From: Phycisphaerales bacterium UBA7800
GTDB lineage: Bacteria; Planctomycetota; Phycisphaerae; Phycisphaerales; Phycisphaeraceae
NCBI GenBank assembly: GCA_002480565.1
Contig: DLCK01000041.1
Span: 33,313 to 97,312, forward strand
Length of the DNA: 64,000 bases
Direction: 5' to 3'
Position 1 is the stretch's first letter; every line of letters begins with the position of its first letter. This document shows positions 17,831-26,970 of the stretch, in pieces. A program made the position numbers and the translations under genes. The notes under the pieces were generated by a model, which did no database searches, was not told the DNA's origin, and saw only the letters and a program-made list of their open reading frames with translations.

Positions 17831-20800
17831 TTAACGGTTTGCCGATTCATTGCTTGGTTTAAATTCCAGATATATAGGTTTCCAAATACCGCCAGCCATC
17901 AGTGAGTCATGTACGCGAACTGTCAGTATATGTTCCTTTGGTTGGAGACTGAGTTTTCCGGTAATGTCGATAGTAAATGGAATCTTCCAACCGTTGGGGC
18001 CCATTTCGTGTGTGTATATTAACTGACCATCAAGATAGACACGTGCCTCTTCGTCAACTGCCCCGAATGTAAGTAGACAACGTTTTCCCGCTTTGCCAGC
18101 CAACTTCACTTGTCGTCGGTACCATGCCACCCCGTCATATCCTGGGTATCCTTGACTTTCCCATGGTGCGCCAATTGATATGTGATTCCAACCATCAGAG
18201 ACATGATCGACAGCAAACCATTTCTCAGCCAATCCGATATCTTTGGGATCGGTATTAAACTGCCAGTTTTCGCGAGGCAAAGGCACGATATTACTTTCCT
18301 GCTTTCGTAGCTTAGTACTGCCAGGTTCAAAACGTCCATTACCTGCAAGATAAGACAGTGCATTGGTTGTCATTTTTCTAACAGCACTTCGCAGGTCATA
18401 ACGAGTAACTGGTTTTGAAGGCAGTGTTGGGTCCAGTGCTGCCGGATCAAGTCCTTGCGGGCTGCCGGGTGTCATGTCAAAAGAGCGTCCCCCGATTGCC
18501 ATGACTTTACCCAATCCCAATTCATATTCCACAGCCAGTGCGTATTCTGGGATAGGGCCAAAATGCTCATCATACTCACAGGCAATCACACTTCCTGTGG
18601 GCTTGATACCATCCCATGTATTGATAGTGACGAGATTTTGCCCGGGAAAATTGGTATTGGTGTAAAAACCATTCTTGTCTAATTGATCAAACAGAGGATG
18701 CTGCTGGTAACCAGCCATGGGGACGGAACCTAAATTCCATGCACGGGACATGTCATAATGGTTGGCCTGTGTAATATTAGGCTTGACATGTTCAAGTCCT
18801 AATTCGTTAGCAAGCAGTCCTGCGACACCAGTTAACAACATACCTTTGCCAGTGTTCAGTTGATGTCGTAATTGACTGACAAACGATGGGGATTGAACTT
18901 GTGACATCAGTTGGACGCCTGGTTGGTCAGAACAATCGGTGATCTGGTGAATCCATATCACATCATATGTCGAGAGATTGAGCAATCGACTTTGCAGATC
19001 GCGAAGTTTCCCATCTTCACCAGGCGCAAACCAACGACAATCAAACGTCTCATACAGCCATGAACATGTCAAGTGGTATTCCATTTGAACTCTATCAGGC
19101 GTGATTAATGCGACAATTCCGGGTTTACGGTGCTTATCAAGTTGGGCTTGAATCAAATCCTGTAATTGTTGATGCGCTTTAATGGTTGATTGGAGTATTA
19201 GATCGAGTTGTCTAGCGAGTTTGCCGTTTTGATATTCACCTTTGCGCATTGCTGCAATCGCATTGAAATATGCCGCAACCCCATTTTTCCATGCGATGAT
19301 TTGTTCATGTGCAGGAAGACTCGTATCGTTGATGTAAGCTGATAATTCTTGTCGTTTTCCTAGCCCCAGGAAATGTGATTTATCTGAATTAAAATCTGAG
19401 TAACTGACAAATAAATCATCCATCTCCGAAAGCACATCTCCAAGACGGTCATGTACTGTTTGAGTACGTGTTATATATGTCACCTGTGATTTAGCTTTGT
19501 TCACTTCCATTAAAACAGATTCATACAAACTACGTGCGGCAATCCAATCCTGTTTATCCTGCGCAATCAAAGCTTGTTCCCAAAGTTCATTGACCTGTTT
19601 CATATGAACATCAGAGCACTGTCCTGCATGCTCACGTGCCACACTTGCTCTCACACGTGGCAAGCGAACCTGATGCATGCGAACCTCGTCACACACCTTG
19701 GAAAATGTCTGAGGGGTGCAAATCAGATAGACTTGTCCACCTGCTGCTTTTAATATTAAGCGTAATGTCTGATCATCACCAAGGTCAATGCGTTCGAGTT
19801 TGTGCATATCGTAAAGCTGTAACCCATCACGGAGTAAAGCGGAAAAATCAATCCTGCCTGTCGTGTTTTCCTTTAAGAGATTGCTAAAGACAACAACAAA
19901 TTGACGGGTTCGATCTTTTGTCGCAAGTATTCCTGCATTCATCTGAGGTCCCGAAAAAGCGGGATGAACCATCTGGTCACAGTCTATTTTGAGACTGCGT
20001 TTCATATCCGGCCAAGCGTCAAGCATCGATGGACCTATTGCCTGAATCAAACTCCCAAGTTTGCCAATTTGATCCCATTGCATACCATTGGGACGCAGCA
20101 ATGGATTAAGTAAACCATCACGACCTCGAGTCCATGCAATGCTTCCGTCGGTCATGAAGTAGAAATAACCTTTTGAGCCAAATGCCAGTGATTGCCAAAA
20201 CTGCATACGAATATCAGTCGGTGAAACAGCGTTGTATGCAAGCCATGGCTTGGTCCGCTCAAACGCAGCCCAGGAAATGGCACCGGGAAGAAAGTAAAAA
20301 ATCTGATCCGGATGCTCTTTTGCCAGCCAGCGTAGACGGCTTTGAATATCCCAATTGCGTTGATAGATATCCCCATTGACATACCAATCACCTGTCATGG
20401 GTTGAACATGGTTAATATATTCCTTAAAACCACTAAAAGTCGGCTTGCAAAATGTAACGGTTCTCTTCGTGGCCTGCTCCACCAACTTGGCCACTGCGAT
20501 GGCACTGGCAGTCTCATGCGGCTCGTCATCGGTTATGAATCCCATCACAGTTCGTGGATATGTCTGTGCCATGTGCTGCGCAAAAGCCAAGGGCTTGGCC
20601 AGACGCTTTTGTAAAACATCAAGCTCTATCTGGTTAAACATTGGGTGCTTGCGTCCCAGGCCTTCAAAAGATTCACTACTATAACGCGTCCCAAGATGTG
20701 TCAGGCCTGGAAAGATTTTCATTTCAAGATCTGGCAAGGTCTGTTCGAAGTAGTGCAAACCCTCTTCCGAAAGCTCAATAGGCTGGTCACCTGACGGCGC

Positions 20801-21115
20801 ACGATCTTTAACAAGGCGAATAAAGTTACCATCCCATATCACATTCATTCCCTGGCAAGCCATGATTTCAACACCGATTTCACGCATTTCATGCTTGGGA
20901 ACATCAACTATTTTCCAAATGTCATGTGAATATATATCCAGATAAGAACCAAACGGGAAAAAAGATTTTAGTTCTGTGTGAACATCATAAAAATCTTCAG
21001 CGACAGGCAAGGCCTTGTCCATCTTGCTCAGATGTATATCTTTCGTATCTGCATATGCCATAGCGACACAAAAATGACCAAGTAAAACTGATATACAAAC
21101 GACTCTATTCAACAT
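17831..21115 (-). CDS. Large secreted glycoside-hydrolase-like protein
   Basis: A signal peptide ends at 'VAMAYA', and the ATG at 21115 is preceded by AGG at 9 nt. The first 400 residues look like a TIM barrel with a candidate acidic pair in 'GFITDDEPHE'. A helical middle region (about 480-640) and a Rossmann/glutamine-amidotransferase-like segment follow ('YDVIWIHQITDCSDQ', 'KGMLLTGVAGLLAN'). The last 150 residues form a GH2-type jelly-roll sugar-binding domain ('WYRRQVKLAGK', 'ARVYLDGQLIYTHEMGPNGW'). The order recalls beta-galactosidase-like GH42 proteins, but I cannot assign a family. It lies between an exported protein gene and the 690-aa gene in one operon. Confidence 0.75.
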   Translation of the reverse strand: MLNRVVCISVLLGHFCVAMAYADTKDIHLSKMDKALPVAEDFYDVHTELKSFFPFGSYLDIYSHDIWKIVDVPKHEMREIGVEIMACQGMNVIWDGNFIRLVKDRAPSGDQPIELSEEGLHYFEQTLPDLEMKIFPGLTHLGTRYSSESFEGLGRKHPMFNQIELDVLQKRLAKPLAFAQHMAQTYPRTVMGFITDDEPHETASAIAVAKLVEQATKRTVTFCKPTFSGFKEYINHVQPMTGDWYVNGDIYQRNWDIQSRLRWLAKEHPDQIFYFLPGAISWAAFERTKPWLAYNAVSPTDIRMQFWQSLAFGSKGYFYFMTDGSIAWTRGRDGLLNPLLRPNGMQWDQIGKLGSLIQAIGPSMLDAWPDMKRSLKIDCDQMVHPAFSGPQMNAGILATKDRTRQFVVVFSNLLKENTTGRIDFSALLRDGLQLYDMHKLERIDLGDDQTLRLILKAAGGQVYLICTPQTFSKVCDEVRMHQVRLPRVRASVAREHAGQCSDVHMKQVNELWEQALIAQDKQDWIAARSLYESVLMEVNKAKSQVTYITRTQTVHDRLGDVLSEMDDLFVSYSDFNSDKSHFLGLGKRQELSAYINDTSLPAHEQIIAWKNGVAAYFNAIAAMRKGEYQNGKLARQLDLILQSTIKAHQQLQDLIQAQLDKHRKPGIVALITPDRVQMEYHLTCSWLYETFDCRWFAPGEDGKLRDLQSRLLNLSTYDVIWIHQITDCSDQPGVQLMSQVQSPSFVSQLRHQLNTGKGMLLTGVAGLLANELGLEHVKPNITQANHYDMSRAWNLGSVPMAGYQQHPLFDQLDKNGFYTNTNFPGQNLVTINTWDGIKPTGSVIACEYDEHFGPIPEYALAVEYELGLGKVMAIGGRSFDMTPGSPQGLDPAALDPTLPSKPVTRYDLRSAVRKMTTNALSYLAGNGRFEPGSTKLRKQESNIVPLPRENWQFNTDPKDIGLAEKWFAVDHVSDGWNHISIGAPWESQGYPGYDGVAWYRRQVKLAGKAGKRCLLTFGAVDEEARVYLDGQLIYTHEMGPNGWKIPFTIDITGKLSLQPKEHILTVRVHDSLMAGGIWKPIYLEFKPSNESANR

Positions 21116-21173
21116 TATCAATAGCCTCATGAATATTAAATCAAATGAAAACTTCAAGATCGCCATACCAATA

Positions 21174-22037
21174 TTATGGCTGACTGATTGTCTGGTAGGT
21201 CACAAGTATTTCCCTATGTTTCTGCTCAATAAACTTGGCAATCTCATTAACAGAATCACCATCAATTGCTCCTCCCAAACTCAGGGAAAACTCACCATCA
21301 CAAGTCAAAGTTTTCCACCCCCCTTTAACAAGCATCAATCGCCGTGGTGTCGTAATGGGTTGATTTGAGAGCCAGTGAAAAGACATGTGACGCGGCAATA
21401 GCAAGTTGTACAGTGTCACGAATCGATGACTTTTAACCGTCAGATTGGTTTCCCGGTAGTCTCGCGCACTGACACCTGCATAACGTCCGGGCGTCACCGA
21501 TTGATCATGGATCGCTTGCAGTAACTTGACATCCATATTGAAATTGGTGCATATGCTCAGTGACGGATCACTGGCATCAACTTTCTCGAGTATCAATACC
21601 TGCTCTTGAGCAAGCAAGGTCAAGCGAAGTCTCATCTGCCATTGATCGCGCTTGAGCGTGCATGACATCACGGCTGTGTCTTGACCACCTTGTGTTTGAA
21701 TTTGGGTAACCAATGTTTCTTGAAATGGATAAAATAAACCAGTTGCCTTACGATCAGCTTCCTGTTTTTGTTTATCGATTATCTTGCCTAGCACCCGGAA
21801 TCGAGAAATACTCTCCCATGAAGCGTTAATACCATCCCGATATTGAACATCAAAGACCCACCAGTTTCGAGTCGGCAGGGGTTTGTAATCCAGACGCAAA
21901 TTCGAAGCTGCAATCCAGGTATCACCAACCGAAACTGAATCTGCTCCCTGTTGGGCATTCAACGGCATAGAGGAAATAAACAGGTTTGTCATAAATATCG
22001 ATATGATGACCACACAACGCTTTGCCAATCGTGACAT
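21174..22037 (-). CDS. Exported protein of carbohydrate operon 2 (unknown function)
   Basis: The start at 22037 has GGAGG 5 nt upstream and gives a clean signal peptide ending 'PLNAQ'. The 287-aa product is beta-strand rich ('RNWWVFDVQYRDG', 'MRLRLTLLAQEQVLILEKV') and could be a lectin-like or hydrolase accessory domain. No catalytic motif was found. It is 8 bp from the annotated upstream end of the 1094-aa gene region and follows the pilin-like gene, so all are likely co-transcribed. Confidence 0.65.
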   Translation of the reverse strand: MSRLAKRCVVIISIFMTNLFISSMPLNAQQGADSVSVGDTWIAASNLRLDYKPLPTRNWWVFDVQYRDGINASWESISRFRVLGKIIDKQKQEADRKATGLFYPFQETLVTQIQTQGGQDTAVMSCTLKRDQWQMRLRLTLLAQEQVLILEKVDASDPSLSICTNFNMDVKLLQAIHDQSVTPGRYAGVSARDYRETNLTVKSHRFVTLYNLLLPRHMSFHWLSNQPITTPRRLMLVKGGWKTLTCDGEFSLSLGGAIDGDSVNEIAKFIEQKHREILVTYQTISQP

Positions 22038-22089
22038 AGTGACCTCCATCGAAAACATATTAAATTTGACCTATATAAAATCCGATAGA

Positions 22090-22986
22090 TCAAGGCTCAA
22101 AATTACCTGCTAACCATTGCTCACTGGCAAATACCGGATTGGCAATATTGTTGTTCAAAGCAAATGGTGCTTTGAGTGTTTTGCCATGTCCATCAACAAA
22201 CACCGCATTCATGTTGCCTTGCAATGCAACATGGTACGTATTGACTTCTTTGCCATCAGCATGTCGCGCGGACATCCGTGTCAGGCCATAACTTGGTGAG
22301 GCATTTAGAACAGTGTGATTATCTCCCTTGCCATCCACTTCACTGTTTTGCATCACCACAAAATCAGCAGTTGTAAACGCCGTCGAAGGATTACTGCCCG
22401 GACCATTTTGTCCACGATAATCTTCGATTCGTTTGGGACTGTGTTTCATACCTGTTGTATTTAATACACCACCGGACTGGCCATACCGGTAAATGATATA
22501 ATAGTCCCCGTTCCCACCGGAATATCCATAACTCACCGGCAGATCGACACCAGTATTATTCAAATATTGCCTGGCACCTGTCGACCAATCCTGACGCAGA
22601 TTATCTGAAGGGCAAACAAAACCACCAGGCTTTATATAATCAAATTGAACCGAGAGTTTATACCACCAATAGGTTGTCCAGTCGTTACTGGGATTGGCGG
22701 TGATATCAGCATCTTTGACCATCCGGGCTGATACCAAATAACCGTTCCAGTCATTTGAATATAAATTGTTAGCAATTCCCATTTGCCTAAGATTCGACTG
22801 ACATTTGATAGCCTGCGCAGATTTTCGTGCAGCACCCAAGGCTGGCAGGAGTATCGAGACCAGTAGTGATACGATGGAGATCACAACCAACAGCTCAATG
22901 AGTGTGAAGGCATCGCGACGCTGATACGTACGATTACCAATGCAACTGAATTGACGGTTGATATTCATATCAAAGTGGACTGCCAT
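22090..22986 (-). CDS. Pilin-like secreted protein of carbohydrate operon 2
   Basis: A 28-residue basic leader precedes 'DAFTLIELLVVISIVSLLV', the prepilin cleavage and methylation motif, followed by 'LLPALGAARKSAQ', almost the same as in the other two copies of this window. The C-terminal part has 'NAVFVDGHGKTL'. The start overlaps the regulator stop by 17 bp and is backed by a strong GGAGGT 9 nt upstream; an internal ATG at 22968 would remove the overlap but lacks this site. The product is likely an inner-membrane-anchored pseudopilin serving the glycan degraded by this operon. Confidence 0.9.
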   Translation of the reverse strand: MAVHFDMNINRQFSCIGNRTYQRRDAFTLIELLVVISIVSLLVSILLPALGAARKSAQAIKCQSNLRQMGIANNLYSNDWNGYLVSARMVKDADITANPSNDWTTYWWYKLSVQFDYIKPGGFVCPSDNLRQDWSTGARQYLNNTGVDLPVSYGYSGGNGDYYIIYRYGQSGGVLNTTGMKHSPKRIEDYRGQNGPGSNPSTAFTTADFVVMQNSEVDGKGDNHTVLNASPSYGLTRMSARHADGKEVNTYHVALQGNMNAVFVDGHGKTLKAPFALNNNIANPVFASEQWLAGNFEP

Positions 22987-24166
22987 GGTAATGCACCTCC
23001 AAAGGTTTCATGCGTGATACGCGGGACGAATGTCGATCTGAAACGAACAATCCCAAAGCGGATAACGCACGCTCTCCCGGGACAAACAATGCAGGATTCT
23101 CAATACGAGCCAAGGTCTTGGTCATGAAGGTCTCACCCATATGACAGACACCATCAATCTGCTCCTGGTTGGGTGACCATTGATGATCCCAATCCATACA
23201 GAGAATCGGCAAGCAGGCAAGCTTGCGATCGCGAATCTTTAAAATCTGACGCAACGCACGGGCTTCGCGATAGGACATCACCATCAGCGCTTCGGGGTCT
23301 GCGTCTTGAGCCAACGATTGATCAAGTAAATCCACAAGGTAGTCTGGCAGTAATTGCTGCAAAGATTCAAAGTACGGATCTTCGCGTTTTTTATATTGTC
23401 CACTTGCAAATGAAAACGACACATTGGGACATGTTTTTGCCAATGGTTCAAATATGTATGAATACCCGTCGACTTCAAGTAGATTCACTGGTGAAAGTAT
23501 GCCAACTTTCTGAATCTGGTGATGCGATGCAAAATCGTTTATTACAGAAGGCAAATCACTGTAGTCACTACCCACAAAACTCACCGGCAAATCTGTGAAG
23601 GGTTTGAGATATTCAGCGTTCCACCCAGCGTTGATAATGATGCATTTCACGCCACGCTTGGCCAGATCAATGATCGATTCTGCATATTGAATCACACCAA
23701 TAAAGACCGCCGTCCCCCCTGCAGGTATCCGCTCTAGCATTGTCTTGTTAGCTGGCGCATCGGGGTGGGTGGTAGAAACCGCCAGCATGCGTGGCTCAAG
23801 ATGCTTCTGCTCAGACACTGCCATCATCTGGTCAATGAGGTCAGCCATAAACTCGTGATACAGATTGGCATGTGGCTGAAGACACATACTGCCCGGATAG
23901 ACAAAATAAAACGGTTGAACTTGAATTGATCGCAATCGGGGATGAACAAATGTACCCGATCCCCACTGGCAAACCACCACCTGCTGAGCCTCCAACAGTC
24001 GGATGGCTTTTTGCACGGTTTTGAAATTGACACCGAAAATTTCTGCCAACTCTTTTAATTTTGGCAGTTTATCTTGATACTTACCTGAAACAATCTGGGC
24101 TTGGAGCTGCTGAGCGATGACCTGACTTCGTGTCTGTCCAGCCTGTTGATCAAATGAATCCTGCAT
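22970..24166 (-). CDS. GntR winged-helix regulator with LacI-type effector domain
   Basis: Residues 1-80 form the winged helix ('LPKLKELAEIFGVNFKTVQKA', wing 'VCQWGSGTFVHPRL'), and the rest is a divergent periplasmic-binding-protein-like domain ('MVMSYREARALRQIL', 'CMDWDHQW'). I use the ATG at 24166; the longer frame to 24220 adds only hydrophobic residues without a ribosome site. It heads the leftward operon containing the pilin-like, exported, 1094-aa and 690-aa proteins and is the likely sugar-responsive switch for it. A 12-bp palindrome lies 58 bp upstream. Confidence 0.85.
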   Translation of the reverse strand: MQDSFDQQAGQTRSQVIAQQLQAQIVSGKYQDKLPKLKELAEIFGVNFKTVQKAIRLLEAQQVVVCQWGSGTFVHPRLRSIQVQPFYFVYPGSMCLQPHANLYHEFMADLIDQMMAVSEQKHLEPRMLAVSTTHPDAPANKTMLERIPAGGTAVFIGVIQYAESIIDLAKRGVKCIIINAGWNAEYLKPFTDLPVSFVGSDYSDLPSVINDFASHHQIQKVGILSPVNLLEVDGYSYIFEPLAKTCPNVSFSFASGQYKKREDPYFESLQQLLPDYLVDLLDQSLAQDADPEALMVMSYREARALRQILKIRDRKLACLPILCMDWDHQWSPNQEQIDGVCHMGETFMTKTLARIENPALFVPGERALSALGLFVSDRHSSRVSRMKPLEVHYHGSPL

Positions 24167-24223
24167 AAAAAACCTGACATTCCAAAAAAATATAATGATG
24201 CTGCCAAAATATTGTACCATCGT

Positions 24224-24235
24224 GTTCCATGGAAC
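24224..24235. promoter_or_regulatory. Candidate operator palindrome upstream of the GntR-type regulator
   Basis: GTTCCATGGAAC is a perfect 12-bp palindrome 58 bp upstream of the chosen regulator start. An autoregulatory operator is plausible from position; nothing else supports it. Confidence 0.35.
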
Positions 24236-24365
24236 TCAAGAATTTGATGCAAAAAATTTTAATCCTGAAATATCGATCCCGGCGCCATTGCAGTTGACCT
24301 GCTGGCGATACGAACGACCTTGACGGCTGATAAGTGTTCGCCCCCGGAAGTGTCGCCAGTAATGA

Positions 24366-24668
24366 TTAACTGAAGGTGGGTACGAAGTCGCATTGTGCCA
24401 GATCGATCAATCGCTTCTTGTTGAGCTTGGGCACGGCGGCAAAGTCGAAGTCACTGATTTCCTTGGTCACCGGGAATTGGGCATGCTTCAAACGACGAGC
24501 AATCGCGCCAGCCTTGCGTTGAGCCACTTCCAGTTCGGCCAGTTGTTGAAGGTAGAGTTCCACCGTTGATGACTCGCGATGCATTGTGGGCATGCGTAGC
24601 GTCTTGAGATAGCTCTTGAGCAGATGCTCGGTGTGTTGCTTCGTGCTGTCGGTTTTTGTTGATGTCAT
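24366..24668 (-). pseudogene. istB: IstB-like ATP-binding helper, N-terminal fragment
   Basis: About 90 residues match the N-terminal domain of IstB ('HTEHLLKSYLKTLRMPTM', 'NKKRLIDLAQCDF'). The frame then ends in an unrelated tail just before the Walker A region, so the ATPase core is absent. Its ATG overlaps the istA stop, as in the parent element. Confidence 0.85.
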
Positions 24669-25441
24669 GCGACCACCTCCACGGGTTGCTGACTGTTGAA
24701 CAGATCGTCATAGATGGACGCGGGGCGAATGCCGTCGCTGACGTTGCATAACTCCGGACGATGCGACAGGTCCAGGCGATGATGCGTGCTTTCCAATGGT
24801 TCGTTGCTCAACACACCCAACACGGCCTCATCGCTGAAGGCCCGACGCTTCACGCAGATCGACACCGCCTCGCGCACCTGTTGTTCATCGTGCTCGGCCA
24901 ACAGCAACAACACGTTGATGAACTTCTTGGTGCCCTGATCTTCGTAACGATATTCCAGCTCGCGACACAGTTGTTGGAAGTCACGCCCCCATCCGTTAGC
25001 GGAAGCCATGCCTTTAAATGGCCGTGCGTTGTCCAATGAACCGGGCTTGATCTTCAGCAGGTTCAGGTAGTGCGTCGGCTCGAGAATATATTGACCTTTG
25101 CCATGCTTGCGAACATGCTGGGCAACCAACTGATGCTCGCACCATAGCTCGACGCGATCCACGAACAACTTGATGCGCACCGAATGGTGTGCTCATCGCA
25201 CCGGAGCCGAATAACAGTTGGTCTTGACCGTCACCAACGAACGTTTATCGATCTGCGTGTCGATCAACTCACAGGCTTCAAACGCAGTCTCCGGCAACGC
25301 CAACATCGCAATGCGTTCTTCATTGAGCAACGTCGCACGCAATTGCTCATGCTGCGGCTTGGCCCCCGGAAGTTGAAGGTCCTTGCGACAGCACGCCAGC
25401 AGGTGCGCGTTGAGTTCATCCAACGATATCACCTCGGGCAT
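24665..25441 (-). pseudogene. istA: IstA transposase, interrupted C-terminal half
   Basis: Two frames together give the C-terminal half of IstA. 25193-25441 encodes the part ending 'VKTNCYSAPVR', and 24665-25180 the part with 'LFVDRVELWCEHQLVAQHVR' and the tail through 'SIYDDLF'. A TGA and a frame change near 25184-25193 break the gene, and the catalytic DDE half upstream of 25441 is gone. Confidence 0.85.
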
Positions 25442-25768
25442 GCCAACGGAGTGCGACAGTTCTTATCAATTCAACAAAACGATAGTTACGTGATTTTGGG
25501 GCTATTAGGGCTGATTGGGTGACATGGTGACAATTAACGTAAAACATTATTTCAAAAGGCATTGAAAATCTATTTGCATGGTGCTGATTCTACCCAATTC
25601 GGCCCCTTGGCGGCACCTTCACCCGTGTGGTATTGGGACCAAGCCGATGTGATAAAAACTTAACACACAAGCTATTTATTGAGCATGACAGTCTCACAGG
25701 TTGACACAGCCCGCTTTCATGAGTTTGTATATTGTTAGGGAATAACTTCCTCATTCTGGAGCCAAACG
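25442..25768. other. Gene-free interval with one copy of a GGTGACATGG-type repeat
   Basis: This lies between the IS21 remnant and the radical SAM gene. 25518-25560 is similar to segments starting at 30963 and 43761. The right end should hold the promoter of the rightward gene at 25769. No gene was seen. Confidence 0.55.
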
Positions 25769-26935
25769 ATGTCAGAAACCATCCCCGCCAATGGTCTGTT
25801 CGACGGCTTGACGGCCCCGCCGACATACGTTCCCCAACCCTCTCGCTGCTTTGCACCACATCGAATTATTCTAGCTAAAGGCAGCCTATCGACACCCGAT
25901 CGCCAGCAATTGGCGCATGCGATCTGTCAGGCATATCCCAAGGCAACGGTTGAAGAACAACTCGATACCCATCACAACAAAATCGACTTGGGCCAAAGTG
26001 AAAAACTCAAACTGCATTACGAAGGCAAACGAACATTGGTGCTGGGCGAATTACTCAGTAGTGTCCGCCACAGCGATGAAGATGGCAACACCTGTCCTAA
26101 TTACTGGCACTTTTCGCCGTATGGTTTCTGCCCCTATGGCTGTGATTACTGCTACCTGGCAGGATCGCGTGGCGTGCGTTTTTCACCCACTGTCAAAATC
26201 TACATGAACCTTGATGAGATGCTCGATCGCATCAATCGAGTTGCAAACCAACACGGTCGGCCGATGCCGTTCTACCTGGGCAAACTCCAGGACGGTCTTG
26301 CGTTGGATCGGTTGACAGGTTATTCACGGCGCATGATTCCATTCTTCGCAAAACACCCTTATGCTCGTATGACTGTTTTAACCAAAAGCGTGGATGTCGA
26401 AAACCTGTTGGACCTGGATCATCACGGCCACACGATCCTTTCATGGACAACCAACCCCTCAGCTATTGATCGACAGTTCGAACCCAATACCCCCAGCGTC
26501 GAAAAACGCATCCAAGCGATGCAGGCTTGCGCGGCTGCGGGATATCCAGTGCGTGCGGTCGTCATGCCCATTATCCCAATCGAAGATTGGAAACATGTCT
26601 ATGGCAATTTTCTTGAACAACTACTCACTGCTGTCCCATTGAATCGAATCACACTCGGCGGAACCTGTATTTACAAACCGGCACTTCAACTGGTTCAACT
26701 AAAACTCGGCAAAGACAATGCCATTTCCAATGATCTGCAACCGGCAGATAAAGTAAATGACGATGGACGTTCACGGTATTCCCATGAACAACGCGTCGAA
26801 ATCTACCGCGTCATGGTACAGACCATCAAACGGATTCAGCCGAAACTGCAAATCGGTCTTTGCCTCGAACACACATCGGTATTCGAAGATTTAGGCATGA
26901 AGCAAGCCATCGGCCAATGCAACTGCCTGCTATGA
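25769..26935 (+). CDS. Spore photoproduct lyase-like radical SAM protein
   Basis: The 388-aa protein has the radical SAM cluster 'GFCPYGCDYCYLAG' (Cys-x3-Cys-x2-Cys) preceded by 'YWHFSPY', and later 'TVLTKSVDVENLL' and 'SWTTNPSAIDRQFEPNTPS', which match the SplB family. SplB repairs the thymine spore photoproduct; non-sporulating bacteria carry relatives whose lesion or substrate is not established. The length is close to the 340-390 aa usual for the family. GGAG lies 7-8 nt before the ATG. The gene stands at the edge of the mobile region, 35 bp ahead of a methyltransferase on the same strand. Confidence 0.85.
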   Translation: MSETIPANGLFDGLTAPPTYVPQPSRCFAPHRIILAKGSLSTPDRQQLAHAICQAYPKATVEEQLDTHHNKIDLGQSEKLKLHYEGKRTLVLGELLSSVRHSDEDGNTCPNYWHFSPYGFCPYGCDYCYLAGSRGVRFSPTVKIYMNLDEMLDRINRVANQHGRPMPFYLGKLQDGLALDRLTGYSRRMIPFFAKHPYARMTVLTKSVDVENLLDLDHHGHTILSWTTNPSAIDRQFEPNTPSVEKRIQAMQACAAAGYPVRAVVMPIIPIEDWKHVYGNFLEQLLTAVPLNRITLGGTCIYKPALQLVQLKLGKDNAISNDLQPADKVNDDGRSRYSHEQRVEIYRVMVQTIKRIQPKLQIGLCLEHTSVFEDLGMKQAIGQCNCLL

Positions 26936-26970
26936 CAACCTGAAAATCAACACACCCGGGGAGATCTAGC

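Larger units (their letters stand above)
24366..25441 (-). mobile_element. Degenerate IS21-family insertion sequence
   Basis: Two leftward pieces in the order istA then istB, overlapping by 4 bp as in intact IS21 elements, identify the family. The istA 5' half, an in-frame istA reading and most of istB are missing, and no terminal repeats are left. The element is inactive. Confidence 0.85.
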